In this document: piece by piece, positions 1 to 5,056 of the stretch
Numbering within the stretch: position 1 is the stretch's first letter
How the letters are laid out: every line of letters begins with the position of its first letter
Origin: Nitrososphaeraceae archaeon
Lineage (GTDB): Archaea; Thermoproteota; Nitrososphaeria; Nitrososphaerales; Nitrososphaeraceae
Reading direction: 5' to 3'
Assembly: GCA_030038695.1 (NCBI GenBank)
Contig: JASHSN010000529.1
Coordinates: 1 to 5,056 of the forward strand
DNA: 5,056 bases
Translations under genes and position numbers: made by a program
The notes under the pieces: generated by a model
The model's database searches: none
What the model was told of the DNA's origin: nothing
Seen by the model: the letters and a program-made list of their open reading frames with translations, nothing else

Positions 1-266
1 GTATTGGTTATTATGCCTGTAATCCGTAATCTGTCTACTGAATCGTATAGAGCAGCATTTTCGACTTTTAAAGAGATGTTCACCTTGACGCGTTCTCCTC
101 TATCAGGCCGGCCATACTCTTTGACGCGTTTGATTACCCTGGTTGTATCTCCTACTACATAATCTCCACTTTGTATTGTTCTTCGTAAGGCAAAAAGGTC
201 ATCGGCATCTTTAGGAATGACTACATATGCCCTGCCTGAAAACCCGTTGGCTTCTTTCACGATCAT
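1..266 (-). CDS. pelA: Pelota (Dom34 homologue), N-terminal part, runs off left edge
   Basis: Only the first 88 codons are in the window. The translation begins MIVKEANGFSGRAYVVIPKD and continues with the segments RRTIQSGDYVVGDTTR and VKVNISLKVE. This matches the N-terminal Sm-like beta-barrel domain of archaeal and eukaryotic pelota, where a 'DDLxxLRxxIxxGD' stretch followed by 'TxRxxKR' is typical. In the known family, pelota enters the A site of stalled ribosomes with aEF1A-GTP and then works with ABCE1 to split the subunits. The central and C-terminal eRF1-like domains would lie beyond the window. ATG at 266 is the only reasonable start, because the frame stays open upstream but has no start codon. 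There is no Shine-Dalgarno sequence at normal spacing. A weak TATA-like CTATAG about 30 bases upstream would suit a leaderless mRNA. The gene could also be cotranscribed with the small gene ending 50 bases upstream. Confidence 0.9.
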   Translation of the reverse strand, partial: MIVKEANGFSGRAYVVIPKDADDLFALRRTIQSGDYVVGDTTRVIKRVKEYGRPDRGERVKVNISLKVENAALYDSVDRLRITGIITN

Positions 267-316
267 ATTGTAAGGACAGGATTCCCTTTCACTATAGGAA
301 TGCGTTCGCTCGCAAT

Positions 317-745
317 CTAGACTACTTTTTCGTTGGTGATAGAAGAATTTTCCTCCTTAGTCTGGGCTGATTTCAGATAATTGTCGACCCATTCCTGTGT
401 CAACACTCCTGACTCTACCAAGTTCACTAAGGCATTAGACGAAGCGTCTCCAAGGACCTTGCCTGACCTTCTTCTAGTTTGTCGCCATTTCAGTTGTGTA
501 TTGCCACTCTTTGAGGAATAGATTATTCCGAGCACTTCCTTGGCGTTAACGAAGGTAATTTCCTTCACTCTCTTCAACGTGACCTTATCGGCTGCCTCTA
601 TGTAGATTGCCCCCGGGCCCTCTTCACGTTCTGGGAACACTTCGAAGTCCCGCATATAACTTTCAGGGATAAATGACCTACAAGTACTAACAATGATAAA
701 CTTGCGAAAACTTTCAAGCGAAGCAGTGGTTACGATGCTGACCAT
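317..745 (-). CDS. Hypothetical protein, 142 residues, upstream of pelota
   Basis: I do not recognise this protein. It has no signal peptide or membrane segment. Its middle is a mixed strand/helix region (residues about 45-80, with IYIEAADKVTLKRVKEITF). A basic cluster follows (KWRQTRRRSGK, about 86-96). After it comes a probably helical stretch, SNALVNLVESGVLTQEWVDN, then a polar tail rich in E, N and K that looks disordered. The basic patch could bind nucleic acid, but that is inference only. The gene points the same way as pelota and ends 50 bases before it, so the two may form an operon. The start is doubtful: a strong TATA-like run abuts ATG 745, which would place transcription initiation inside the frame. 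The next in-frame ATG is at 655 and would give 112 residues. The open frame and plausible composition make a real gene likelier than not. Confidence 0.55.
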   Translation of the reverse strand: MVSIVTTASLESFRKFIIVSTCRSFIPESYMRDFEVFPEREEGPGAIYIEAADKVTLKRVKEITFVNAKEVLGIIYSSKSGNTQLKWRQTRRRSGKVLGDASSNALVNLVESGVLTQEWVDNYLKSAQTKEENSSITNEKVV

Positions 746-759
746 TATAAATATAAAAA
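746..759 (-). promoter_or_regulatory. TATA-like element touching the ATG of the 142-residue gene
   Basis: Read on the minus strand this is TTTTTATATTTATA, directly followed by ATG at 745. It fits an archaeal TATA box well. Archaeal transcription normally starts about 25 bases downstream of the box centre, which here falls near codon 5 of the frame as drawn. Either the true start is the internal ATG at 655, or this is AT-rich sequence and not the working promoter. Confidence 0.4.
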
Positions 760-1010
760 CATTTGGATGCTTATCAAGGTTGTGAAATCAAACAAGATGA
801 GGAATGACTTCTGAATGGGTCCTTTAGCCTTTAAAGGTTGCTCAACTAGATAGAACAACCAAAGGAACAAATTCATATGGACAAACTCCTAACTCAAGAT
901 CTACATCATCCAATTACTCAGAAGGGCTAGTTTTGTCATCGTTTGTCCGTTTTGGAGTTTCCACTCCCACTATAAAAATCGAGGCGACCCGTGGCAGAAG
1001 ACCATCAACC
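760..1010. other. Gene-free stretch between trmB and the 142-residue gene, with small hairpins
   Basis: Together with the elements listed on either side, this makes up the roughly 300-base gap 746-1051. I see no supportable gene. The plus-strand open frame here has no promoter or start context and runs into trmB antisense. Visible symmetry: CCTTTA (821-826) pairs with TAAAGG (832-837) across a 5-base loop. GGTTG (836-840) can pair with CAACC (856-860). GGAGT (954-958) pairs with ACTCC (963-967) around a TTCC tetraloop, and flanking TTTT and AAAA runs could extend that stem. On the trmB transcript the T5 run at 975-979 is a possible archaeal U-rich termination point. Confidence 0.4.
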
Positions 1011-1033
1011 AGATCAAGCTATCAGCGTGATCT
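1011..1033 (-). terminator. Hairpin just downstream of the trmB stop
   Basis: AGATCA (1011-1016) pairs with TGATCT (1028-1033), and inside it GCT (1018-1020) pairs with AGC (1024-1026) around a 3-base ATC loop. Only one A/G mismatch interrupts the 10-position stem. It begins 18 bases after the trmB stop codon on the trmB transcript, so it may mark or protect the 3' end of that mRNA. No T-run follows it directly, so it is not a classical intrinsic terminator. A protein-binding operator is the alternative reading. Confidence 0.35.
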
Positions 1034-1051
1034 ATCTAGTGCGAACACCAC

Positions 1052-1852
1052 TCAGCTACAATTTTTCCCTGGTAACCCATCGTCCTGCCTGTTAGCAGCA
1101 TCTGCCCATAAATAATGAAAGTAATCCTTTGCAAAACCTGCAAGACCTATGTGTTCAGCCCATATTGCAATTGGTTCAAACCTCCCAATATCGCTTCTTC
1201 CCTCCCCCAACAAGATCATCACCTGCACGCTGTCACCTATTACTCCTCCACCAAACATGTTGTTTTTTAATCTCACATCCGCAATTCTAGATATGGCGCG
1301 AACCGTGTCAGGGCTGGTTTGCTCAGATACAAGCACGGTTATGCTTACCCCTTTTTCGTGTAGGACCCTCAACATCGGCTGGACTGGCCTTGCAATGTCT
1401 TCCACGACATGTGGAAGGGCCAGTAATAATTCCTTCTGGCAGGTTTGAATTATTTCATTTACTTTAGCAGCTATATTGTAAATTCCCCTAACAACCCAGA
1501 TCTCTGGTCTTTCTCGTATACCGCTTTTCTCGTATACTGGCATTAATTCGCTTACTATCAAGCTTTCATTGTCCTTTATGCCGTTCTCGATACGCATTCT
1601 CATGGCCTCAAGTGCAGTGCGTGGTGATCTAGGAAAGAATTTTTGTGGTCTAGAACTGTTAGATTCGGACCAACCTTTGTCTTCTAGGCTACTAAGGACC
1701 TCATATATTTTCGAGTAAGGAACACCGGATTTCTTGCTTATCTCAGACGCCGTTGAAGATCCTGTCTCGGCAAGACAGAGGTATGCCTTAATTTCGTAAC
1801 CCGTTAAGCCAAGGCTCTCCATCGCCTTCCTTGACTTGTCACTTATACTCAT
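1052..1852 (-). CDS. TrmB-family transcriptional regulator
   Basis: This 266-residue protein has the TrmB layout. Residues about 8-75 form a winged helix-turn-helix: LGLTGYEIKAYLCLAETG, then the recognition region SEISKKSGVPYSKIYEVLSS and EDKGW. Residues about 78-110 are a helical, probably coiled-coil linker. Residues about 116-250 form the C-terminal domain (IWVVRGIYNIAAKVNEII, ELLLALPH, GVSITVLVSE), which resembles the phospholipase D-like effector domain of TrmB proteins. In characterised archaeal TrmB and TrmBL proteins this part often senses sugars, and the protein acts as repressor or activator depending on operator position. The ligand here cannot be read from sequence. ATG 1852 is chosen because it opens the usual N-terminus and sits about 33 bases from a TATA box, which suits a nearly leaderless mRNA. 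The gene diverges from tes across 268 bases, so it may control tes, itself, or both. Length is near the lower end of the family. Confidence 0.9.
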   Translation of the reverse strand: MSISDKSRKAMESLGLTGYEIKAYLCLAETGSSTASEISKKSGVPYSKIYEVLSSLEDKGWSESNSSRPQKFFPRSPRTALEAMRMRIENGIKDNESLIVSELMPVYEKSGIRERPEIWVVRGIYNIAAKVNEIIQTCQKELLLALPHVVEDIARPVQPMLRVLHEKGVSITVLVSEQTSPDTVRAISRIADVRLKNNMFGGGVIGDSVQVMILLGEGRSDIGRFEPIAIWAEHIGLAGFAKDYFHYLWADAANRQDDGLPGKNCS

Positions 1853-1880
1853 CTAAATATTTGAAATTGTCGTCAAGCAC

Positions 1881-1889
1881 TAATATAAG
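1881..1889 (-). promoter_or_regulatory. Predicted trmB TATA box
   Basis: The minus strand reads CTTATATTA, centred about 33 bases upstream of the trmB ATG. With the usual archaeal spacing, transcription would start within about 10 bases of the ATG. No Shine-Dalgarno sequence precedes the gene, which agrees with a leaderless or very short leader. Confidence 0.5.
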
Positions 1890-1902
1890 TATGTTCTAAG
1901 GC
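1889..1902. repeat. GTATGTTCTA(A)GGC element, copy 1, beside the trmB TATA box
   Basis: The 10-mer GTATGTTCTA (1889-1898) followed by AGGC recurs as GTATGTTCTA followed directly by GGC at 3918-3930, upstream of the crotonase gene. This copy abuts the trmB TATA box on its upstream side, where archaeal activators commonly bind, and runs into the perfect 8-bp palindrome GGCATGCC (1900-1907). It could be a shared regulator site, but two copies are weak evidence. Confidence 0.3.
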
Positions 1903-1942
1903 ATGCCGAGGTAGAAGTCTTTCGAAACTTATTATATCTGAC

Positions 1943-1960
1943 TCAGGAGAATTTCCCTGA
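1943..1960. promoter_or_regulatory. 18-bp imperfect palindrome in the trmB-tes intergenic region
   Basis: TCAGGAGAATTTCCCTGA has perfect 5-bp outer arms (TCAGG/CCTGA) and a matching AATT core, with two mismatched pairs between them, so 14 of 18 positions are symmetric. It lies near the middle of the divergent promoter region and is a reasonable candidate operator for the dimeric TrmB-type protein. Two perfect 8-bp palindromes, TTTCGAAA (1920-1927) and CCACGTGG (2000-2007), lie nearby and may be chance. Confidence 0.35.
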
Positions 1961-2050
1961 AAGAATCTTTTATAACTGTACAACACAATAATATGAAGAC
2001 CACGTGGATCGGAGTCAGTATCAATCGAATCTTAACCTGTAAGTAACTGA

Positions 2051-2068
2051 TCACCGTAGGAATTGTGA
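2051..2068. promoter_or_regulatory. TCAC-N10-GTGA inverted repeat upstream of the tes TATA box
   Basis: TCAC (2051-2054) and GTGA (2065-2068) form a short inverted repeat ending two bases before the predicted tes TATA box. Half-sites of this type occur in the Pyrococcus TrmB operator, but there the spacing is 5 bases, not 10. Four-base arms are short enough to arise by chance, so this is a weak candidate. Confidence 0.2.
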
Positions 2069-2070
2069 GG

Positions 2071-2086
2071 TTATATTTATATATAA
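2071..2086 (+). promoter_or_regulatory. Predicted tes TATA box
   Basis: TTATATTTATATATAA is the strongest TATA-like stretch in the window and is itself nearly palindromic. Its centre lies about 42 bases before the tes ATG at 2121. Initiation about 25 bases downstream of the centre would give an mRNA starting near 2104, with a leader of roughly 15-20 bases. Confidence 0.6.
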
Positions 2087-2120
2087 AGCGCGGAAAAATG
2101 CCCAGTAGTAGATAGAAGAT

Positions 2121-3833
2121 ATGGAACTTATACAAATTTCCAACATGGCCAGCAAGAGTTCTGCGTTAAGACGTTCGATTAGGTTCACCCAGAGTATTTG
2201 CCCAGATTGCAACATGATTTTAGACGCAGAAGTCTTCGAAAGGGAAAACAAGGTCTTCATGACAAAGACCTGCCCAACGCACGGAGAGTGTGAAGAGTTA
2301 TACTTCGGATCGTACGAGATGTACAAGAAATTCAGCACTTACTGGATGGACGGAAAGGGCGCCAAGGCTCCAAACGTCATGGTAGATAAATGTGCATGTC
2401 CAACCAATTGCGGTTTATGCACAAATCACTTATCGCATTCCGGACTGGCTAATATAATTGTCACAAACAGATGTGATCTGACATGTTGGTATTGCTTTTT
2501 TTATGTAAAGAAGGGCTTAGAAGGAGCTTATCTTTATGAACCAAACCTCGAGCAAGTAAGGGCAATGATGAAGACTTTAAAAGCTGAAAGGCCGATAGCT
2601 GGTAACTCTATCCAGATCACAGGCGGCGAACCAATGCTCAGAGATGACCTCACAGACATTATCAAGATAATGAAGGAAGAAGGGGTAGATCACGTTCAGC
2701 TCAACACAAATGGTATAAAGCTAGCACTGTCGCCCGAAACTATGAGACAGATAAGAACCGCTGGTGTCAGTAATCTCTATCTCTCTTTCGACGGTGTTAC
2801 TCCAAGAACTAATCCCAAAAACCATTGGGAAGTTCCATATGCATTGGAATCTGCACGCAAGTGTGGAATGACAGTAGTATTTGTTCCAACGGTAATCAAG
2901 TCAATAAACGACCATGAGCTCGGTGGGATAATCAGTTACGCACAAAAGAATCTTGACGTAGTTCACGCAGTCAACTTCCAACCCGTCTCCTTGACAGGCA
3001 GGATGACGAAGAGAGAACGAGAGAAATACAGAATAACAATTCCGGATTGCATTGAGAGAATTGAAGAACAGACGCATGGCGATATCCCGTCGGAATCATG
3101 GTTCCCAGTGCCCTCATGTATGCCTCTTACGAATGTAATTGAAGCTTTCAGCAAGAAACCGAAATACGAGCTTTCGATTCACTTTGCCTGTGGCGCGGGA
3201 ACTTATTTATTTGAAGATAACGTGACGAAGAAGCTTGTACCTCTTACGGCATTTGTTGATCTTAGAGGCATGCTTGAGTACTTTGATGAAATGGCAGAGG
3301 AAATTAGATCTGGTGCCAATAGATACTGGATGGCACTGCAAGTTATACGCAAGTTGAATCAGTTCATCGACAGAAGTAAACAGCCAGACGGTCTGGATCT
3401 TGCTAAGATGTTCTCGAGCATTCTGCTAAAGCAGAATTTTGATTCGGTCGGTTCATGGCATGGAAGATCATTATTCTTGGGAATGATGCACTTCCAGGAC
3501 AAGTACAATGAGGATCTTGAAAGATTGCAAAGATGCGATATTCACTACTTGACTCCTGATTTGCGGATTATCCCCTTCTGTGCCTTCAACGTTATACCAG
3601 AGTGGTATAGAGATAGGATTCAAAAGAAATTTAGCATCCCTGTAGAGGAATGGGAAAAGGCACACGGCCAAACCCTAGAAGCTGGTCTTTACAGAGGATT
3701 GATGAGAAAAGGCAAAGTCGAAGCCAAGATGGGCTGTGCATTATCAGAAATGCACAAAGCAGCGGCTGAGACGACAGGCGCCATTGAAGATCACAAAGGC
3801 GTTGAGCTCCGCAATGGCATGGCAGGCGCGTAG
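2121..3833 (+). CDS. tes: Radical SAM protein, probable tetraether lipid synthase (Tes)
   Basis: This 570-residue iron-sulfur protein belongs to the COG1964/MJ0619 family. The radical SAM motif is CDLTCWYC (Cys118, Cys122, Cys125), and TGGEP (167-171) is the SAM-binding motif. Before it lie CPDC (27-30) and CPTHGEC (51-57), which could form a rubredoxin-like iron site. CACPTNCGLC (91-100) is a likely auxiliary cluster site. Towards the C-terminus HFACGAGTYLFED (354-366) and HYLTPDLRIIPFCAFN (475-490) match conserved family blocks. Cys333, Cys357, Cys472 and Cys487 are candidate further ligands. Characterised Tes couples the terminal methyl carbons of two archaeol-type chains to form GDGT lipids. 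The family assignment is firm; the exact substrate is inferred. The protein is somewhat longer than Methanocaldococcus Tes because of a polar C-terminal extension. ATG 2121 fits the TATA box; ATG 2145 (residue 9) is an alternative. The crotonase gene downstream is co-directional but 159 bases away. Confidence 0.85.
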   Translation: MELIQISNMASKSSALRRSIRFTQSICPDCNMILDAEVFERENKVFMTKTCPTHGECEELYFGSYEMYKKFSTYWMDGKGAKAPNVMVDKCACPTNCGLCTNHLSHSGLANIIVTNRCDLTCWYCFFYVKKGLEGAYLYEPNLEQVRAMMKTLKAERPIAGNSIQITGGEPMLRDDLTDIIKIMKEEGVDHVQLNTNGIKLALSPETMRQIRTAGVSNLYLSFDGVTPRTNPKNHWEVPYALESARKCGMTVVFVPTVIKSINDHELGGIISYAQKNLDVVHAVNFQPVSLTGRMTKREREKYRITIPDCIERIEEQTHGDIPSESWFPVPSCMPLTNVIEAFSKKPKYELSIHFACGAGTYLFEDNVTKKLVPLTAFVDLRGMLEYFDEMAEEIRSGANRYWMALQVIRKLNQFIDRSKQPDGLDLAKMFSSILLKQNFDSVGSWHGRSLFLGMMHFQDKYNEDLERLQRCDIHYLTPDLRIIPFCAFNVIPEWYRDRIQKKFSIPVEEWEKAHGQTLEAGLYRGLMRKGKVEAKMGCALSEMHKAAAETTGAIEDHKGVELRNGMAGA

Positions 3834-3859
3834 CATCGATTCGCGCTCCTAAGCTTTTC

Positions 3860-3908
3860 CATATCAATAAATCGCGGTACGTTACGCACAACTATGAATA
3901 TTGATATG
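3860..3908. repeat. Perfect 10-bp inverted repeat between tes and the crotonase gene
   Basis: CATATCAATA (3860-3869) is exactly mirrored by TATTGATATG (3899-3908), with a 29-base spacer. A 10-bp exact match is unlikely by chance in a 159-base spacer, though AT richness raises the odds. Arm centres are 39 bp apart, close to four helical turns, so two regulator dimers could sit on nearly the same DNA face. In RNA it would form a long hairpin 27 bases after the tes stop, with a smaller GCG/CGC stem possible in the loop. It may be an operator for the downstream gene or a 3'-end structure for tes. Confidence 0.5.
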
Positions 3909-3912
3909 CTCT

Positions 3913-3930
3913 CCTAGGTATGTTCTAGGC
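3913..3930. promoter_or_regulatory. CCTAG-N7-CTAGG inverted repeat containing GTATGTTCTAGGC, copy 2
   Basis: CCTAG (3913-3917) and CTAGG (3925-3929) flank a 7-base spacer, a typical operator geometry. The site overlaps the second copy of the GTATGTTCTA-GGC element that also abuts the trmB TATA box. It lies about 63-80 bases upstream of the crotonase ATG, a position where a regulator could act on that promoter. Confidence 0.35.
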
Positions 3931-3954
3931 GTGGCAAGGCATGTTGCGATAACG

Positions 3955-3960
3955 TTTAAT
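3955..3960 (+). promoter_or_regulatory. Possible weak TATA box of the crotonase gene
   Basis: TTTAAT is centred about 35 bases before ATG 3993, so initiation would fall about 8-10 bases before the start codon, as expected for a short-leader archaeal mRNA. It is a poor match. The better-looking TATATA at 3981-3986 is too close to the ATG to serve this start. Confidence 0.25.
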
Positions 3961-3992
3961 TGAAAGGAGCAGTTGCTTCCTATATACCCACT

Positions 3993-4844
3993 ATGAAATA
4001 CATACAACTAGAGCCTCAAGCAGGTATTGCTATTATAATGATTAATAGACCAGAGGCACTGAATGCTCTAAATACTGACGTAATATTTGAATTATCGCGT
4101 ACAATTGACATCATAGGCGCGGACGATGATATAAAAGCTGTAATTATCACAGGTGTAGGAGAGCGATCTTTCTGTGCAGGCGCAGATATCGCATATATGG
4201 TCAATATTACACCAATCATGGCCGAAAAATATGCATCATCGGCGCAAGAAGTTCTTAACAAGATCGAGAAATTAGAAAAGCCTGTCATTGCTGCAATTAA
4301 TGGATTTGCGTTAGGTGGAGGTTGTGAATTGGCAATGGTATGCGACATTAGAATTGCTTCCAGTAATGCCAAGCTCGGACAACCAGAAGTCACGATAGGT
4401 ATTCCTCCAGGTTGGGGAGGGACCCAGCGATTGTCAAGAATTGTTGGCCCATCTAAGGCAAAGGAGATGATATTTACGGGTAAGATGATATCAGCAGAGG
4501 AAGCAGAACAAATTGGATTAGTTAACAAAGTTGTCGCTTTAGGAGAGGATGACATATTACCACCGAGTACTCCAGAAGGAGACACTTCCAAAGAAAAGGA
4601 AAGATCTAATCAAGTTGCCAAGATCCTTAACAAGAAACTAATGGAGGAATGCATCTCGCTAGCTCGACAAATTACAACGAATAGTTTCGCTGCAGTTAGG
4701 ACTAGCAAAATGCTGATCAATAGGGGTATGGACGCAGATATCGCTACGGGACTACGCTTAGAAATATATGGCTGGGCATTATGTTTTGCTCATGAAGACA
4801 GACAGAAAATGATGTCTGCCTTTCTAAACAAAGGAAAAAAGTAA
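3993..4844 (+). CDS. Enoyl-CoA hydratase/isomerase family protein, likely 3-hydroxypropionyl-CoA dehydratase/crotonyl-CoA hydratase
   Basis: This 283-residue crotonase-fold protein has the full active site. FCAGADI (60-66) and GFALGGGCEL (104-113) form the CoA pocket and oxyanion hole. Glu112 and Glu132 (in GQPEVTIG) correspond to the two catalytic glutamates of enoyl-CoA hydratases, so it should be an active hydratase. The C-terminal helix HEDRQKMMSAFLNKG is also typical. In ammonia-oxidising Thaumarchaeota a close family member serves the 3-hydroxypropionate/4-hydroxybutyrate cycle at two steps. Assigning that role here is inference from family and presumed lineage; a fatty or amino acid degradation hydratase is the alternative. 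Compared with the usual length of about 260, extra residues sit at about 184-212, a polar, charged segment before the C-terminal helices. I use ATG 3993 because MKYIQLEPQAGIAIIMINRP is the standard family opening. An upstream TTG at 3960 is possible but adds non-family residues. A GAAAGGAG at 3962 is too far upstream to be its ribosome site. Confidence 0.85.
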   Translation: MKYIQLEPQAGIAIIMINRPEALNALNTDVIFELSRTIDIIGADDDIKAVIITGVGERSFCAGADIAYMVNITPIMAEKYASSAQEVLNKIEKLEKPVIAAINGFALGGGCELAMVCDIRIASSNAKLGQPEVTIGIPPGWGGTQRLSRIVGPSKAKEMIFTGKMISAEEAEQIGLVNKVVALGEDDILPPSTPEGDTSKEKERSNQVAKILNKKLMEECISLARQITTNSFAAVRTSKMLINRGMDADIATGLRLEIYGWALCFAHEDRQKMMSAFLNKGKK

Positions 4845-4871
4845 GAGAATTTTAATTGTAGTGTTGCCATA
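4845..4871. terminator. Short convergent spacer between the crotonase gene and thrB
   Basis: Only 27 bases separate the two stop codons. It contains GAATTTTAATTG, whose T4 run on the plus strand and A/T-rich complement on the minus strand could act as a weak U-rich terminator for either gene. There is no hairpin. Transcripts from both sides probably overlap at their 3' ends. Confidence 0.3.
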
Positions 4872-5056
4872 CTATTCTACCTTTATTACCCTTGCTCCTT
4901 TGCTCGTGTGACATGCAATTGTTCTGCACTGTAGGTTAGCTTCTCTAAAGCCTTGACTCATAGAATCTGCAACTTGCCTTGCACATTCGTCATTCTTCAA
5001 AAATGAGATCATAGACGGACCTGCTCCACTTATTGTGACAGCAAGGGCTCCAGCCT
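4872..5056 (-). CDS. thrB: Homoserine kinase, C-terminal part, runs off right edge
   Basis: The last 60 codons are present, too short a fragment to stand out as an open frame. The translation contains AGALAVTISGAGPSM, the C-terminal glycine-rich GHMP kinase motif in the form typical of homoserine kinase. It ends in SKGARVIKVE, matching the 'GARVL' ending of ThrB proteins. Homoserine kinase phosphorylates L-homoserine with ATP in the cytoplasm to give O-phosphohomoserine, the precursor of threonine. The ATP-binding N-terminal half lies outside the window. Other GHMP kinases, such as mevalonate kinase, usually differ in this last motif and lack the GARV ending, so ThrB is favoured. The stop is TAG at 4872-4874, convergent with the crotonase gene. 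Confidence 0.85.
   Translation of the reverse strand, partial: AGALAVTISGAGPSMISFLKNDECARQVADSMSQGFREANLQCRTIACHTSKGARVIKVE

Noticed and set aside
794..814. Possible C/D box small RNA (AAGATGA then CTGA)
   Set aside because: The C box has a mismatch, and no C'/D pair or terminal stem is visible; the short motifs are expected by chance.
933..1115. Plus-strand open frame of 60 codons
   Set aside because: It overlaps the trmB 3' end antisense, has no family-like sequence and shows no promoter or start context; it is treated as a chance frame.
1170..1182. GGTTCAAACC, resembling a tRNA T-arm
   Set aside because: It lies within the trmB coding frame and no acceptor stem or other tRNA arms surround it.
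1932..2338. Two minus-strand open frames across the trmB-tes spacer
   Set aside because: They run through both promoters and the tes 5' end, and their hydrophobic translations come from AT-rich promoter DNA.
3631..3891. Minus-strand open frame over the tes 3' end and spacer
   Set aside because: It uses a TTG start, mostly mirrors tes coding sequence and resembles no protein family.
3960..3992. TTG start extending the crotonase by 11 residues
   Set aside because: The added residues do not belong to the family, whose N-terminus begins just before the first beta strand. ATG 3993 also fits better with a TATA-like element upstream.
4016..4591. Long minus-strand open frame of 191 codons
   Set aside because: It lies wholly inside the crotonase gene, whose catalytic motifs are intact. 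The antisense translation is low-complexity (rich in I, S, P and A) and is a shadow.

Overview
This window looks archaeal and most likely comes from the Nitrososphaerota (Thaumarchaeota), although no RNA gene is present to prove the lineage. The evidence is the start of an archaeal/eukaryotic-type pelota gene, a TrmB-family regulator, a radical SAM protein of the tetraether-lipid synthase type, a crotonase resembling those used in thaumarchaeal carbon fixation, and promoters that are TATA boxes close to start codons instead of Shine-Dalgarno leaders.

Layout from left to right. On the minus strand, the first 88 codons of pelota (ribosome rescue) run off the left edge. A 142-residue protein I do not recognise lies 50 bases upstream of it in the same direction. 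A gene-free stretch of about 300 bases (746-1051) holds a TATA-like sequence touching the start of that unknown gene and several hairpins, one of them just after the trmB stop. A complete trmB-type regulator gene follows on the minus strand (1052-1852). A 268-base divergent intergenic region (1853-2120) carries a TATA box in each direction and several palindromes. On the plus strand come a complete radical SAM gene, probably tetraether lipid synthase (tes, 2121-3833), a 159-base spacer with a perfect 10-bp inverted repeat, and a complete enoyl-CoA hydratase-family gene (3993-4844). The last 60 codons of a homoserine kinase gene (thrB) converge on it from the right edge, with 27 bases between the stop codons.

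How the genes may work together. Tes would join the ends of isoprenoid chains to make membrane-spanning GDGT lipids. The crotonase would hydrate or dehydrate short acyl-CoA esters, plausibly 3-hydroxypropionyl-CoA and crotonyl-CoA in the 3-hydroxypropionate/4-hydroxybutyrate cycle. The TrmB-type regulator diverges from tes, so control of membrane lipid synthesis by this regulator is the most attractive hypothesis here, but it rests on gene position and palindromes alone. I found no CRISPR array, tRNA, rRNA, insertion sequence or defence system. The region reads as core-genome archaeal DNA, with the unknown 142-residue gene and the intergenic symmetry elements as its least explained parts.
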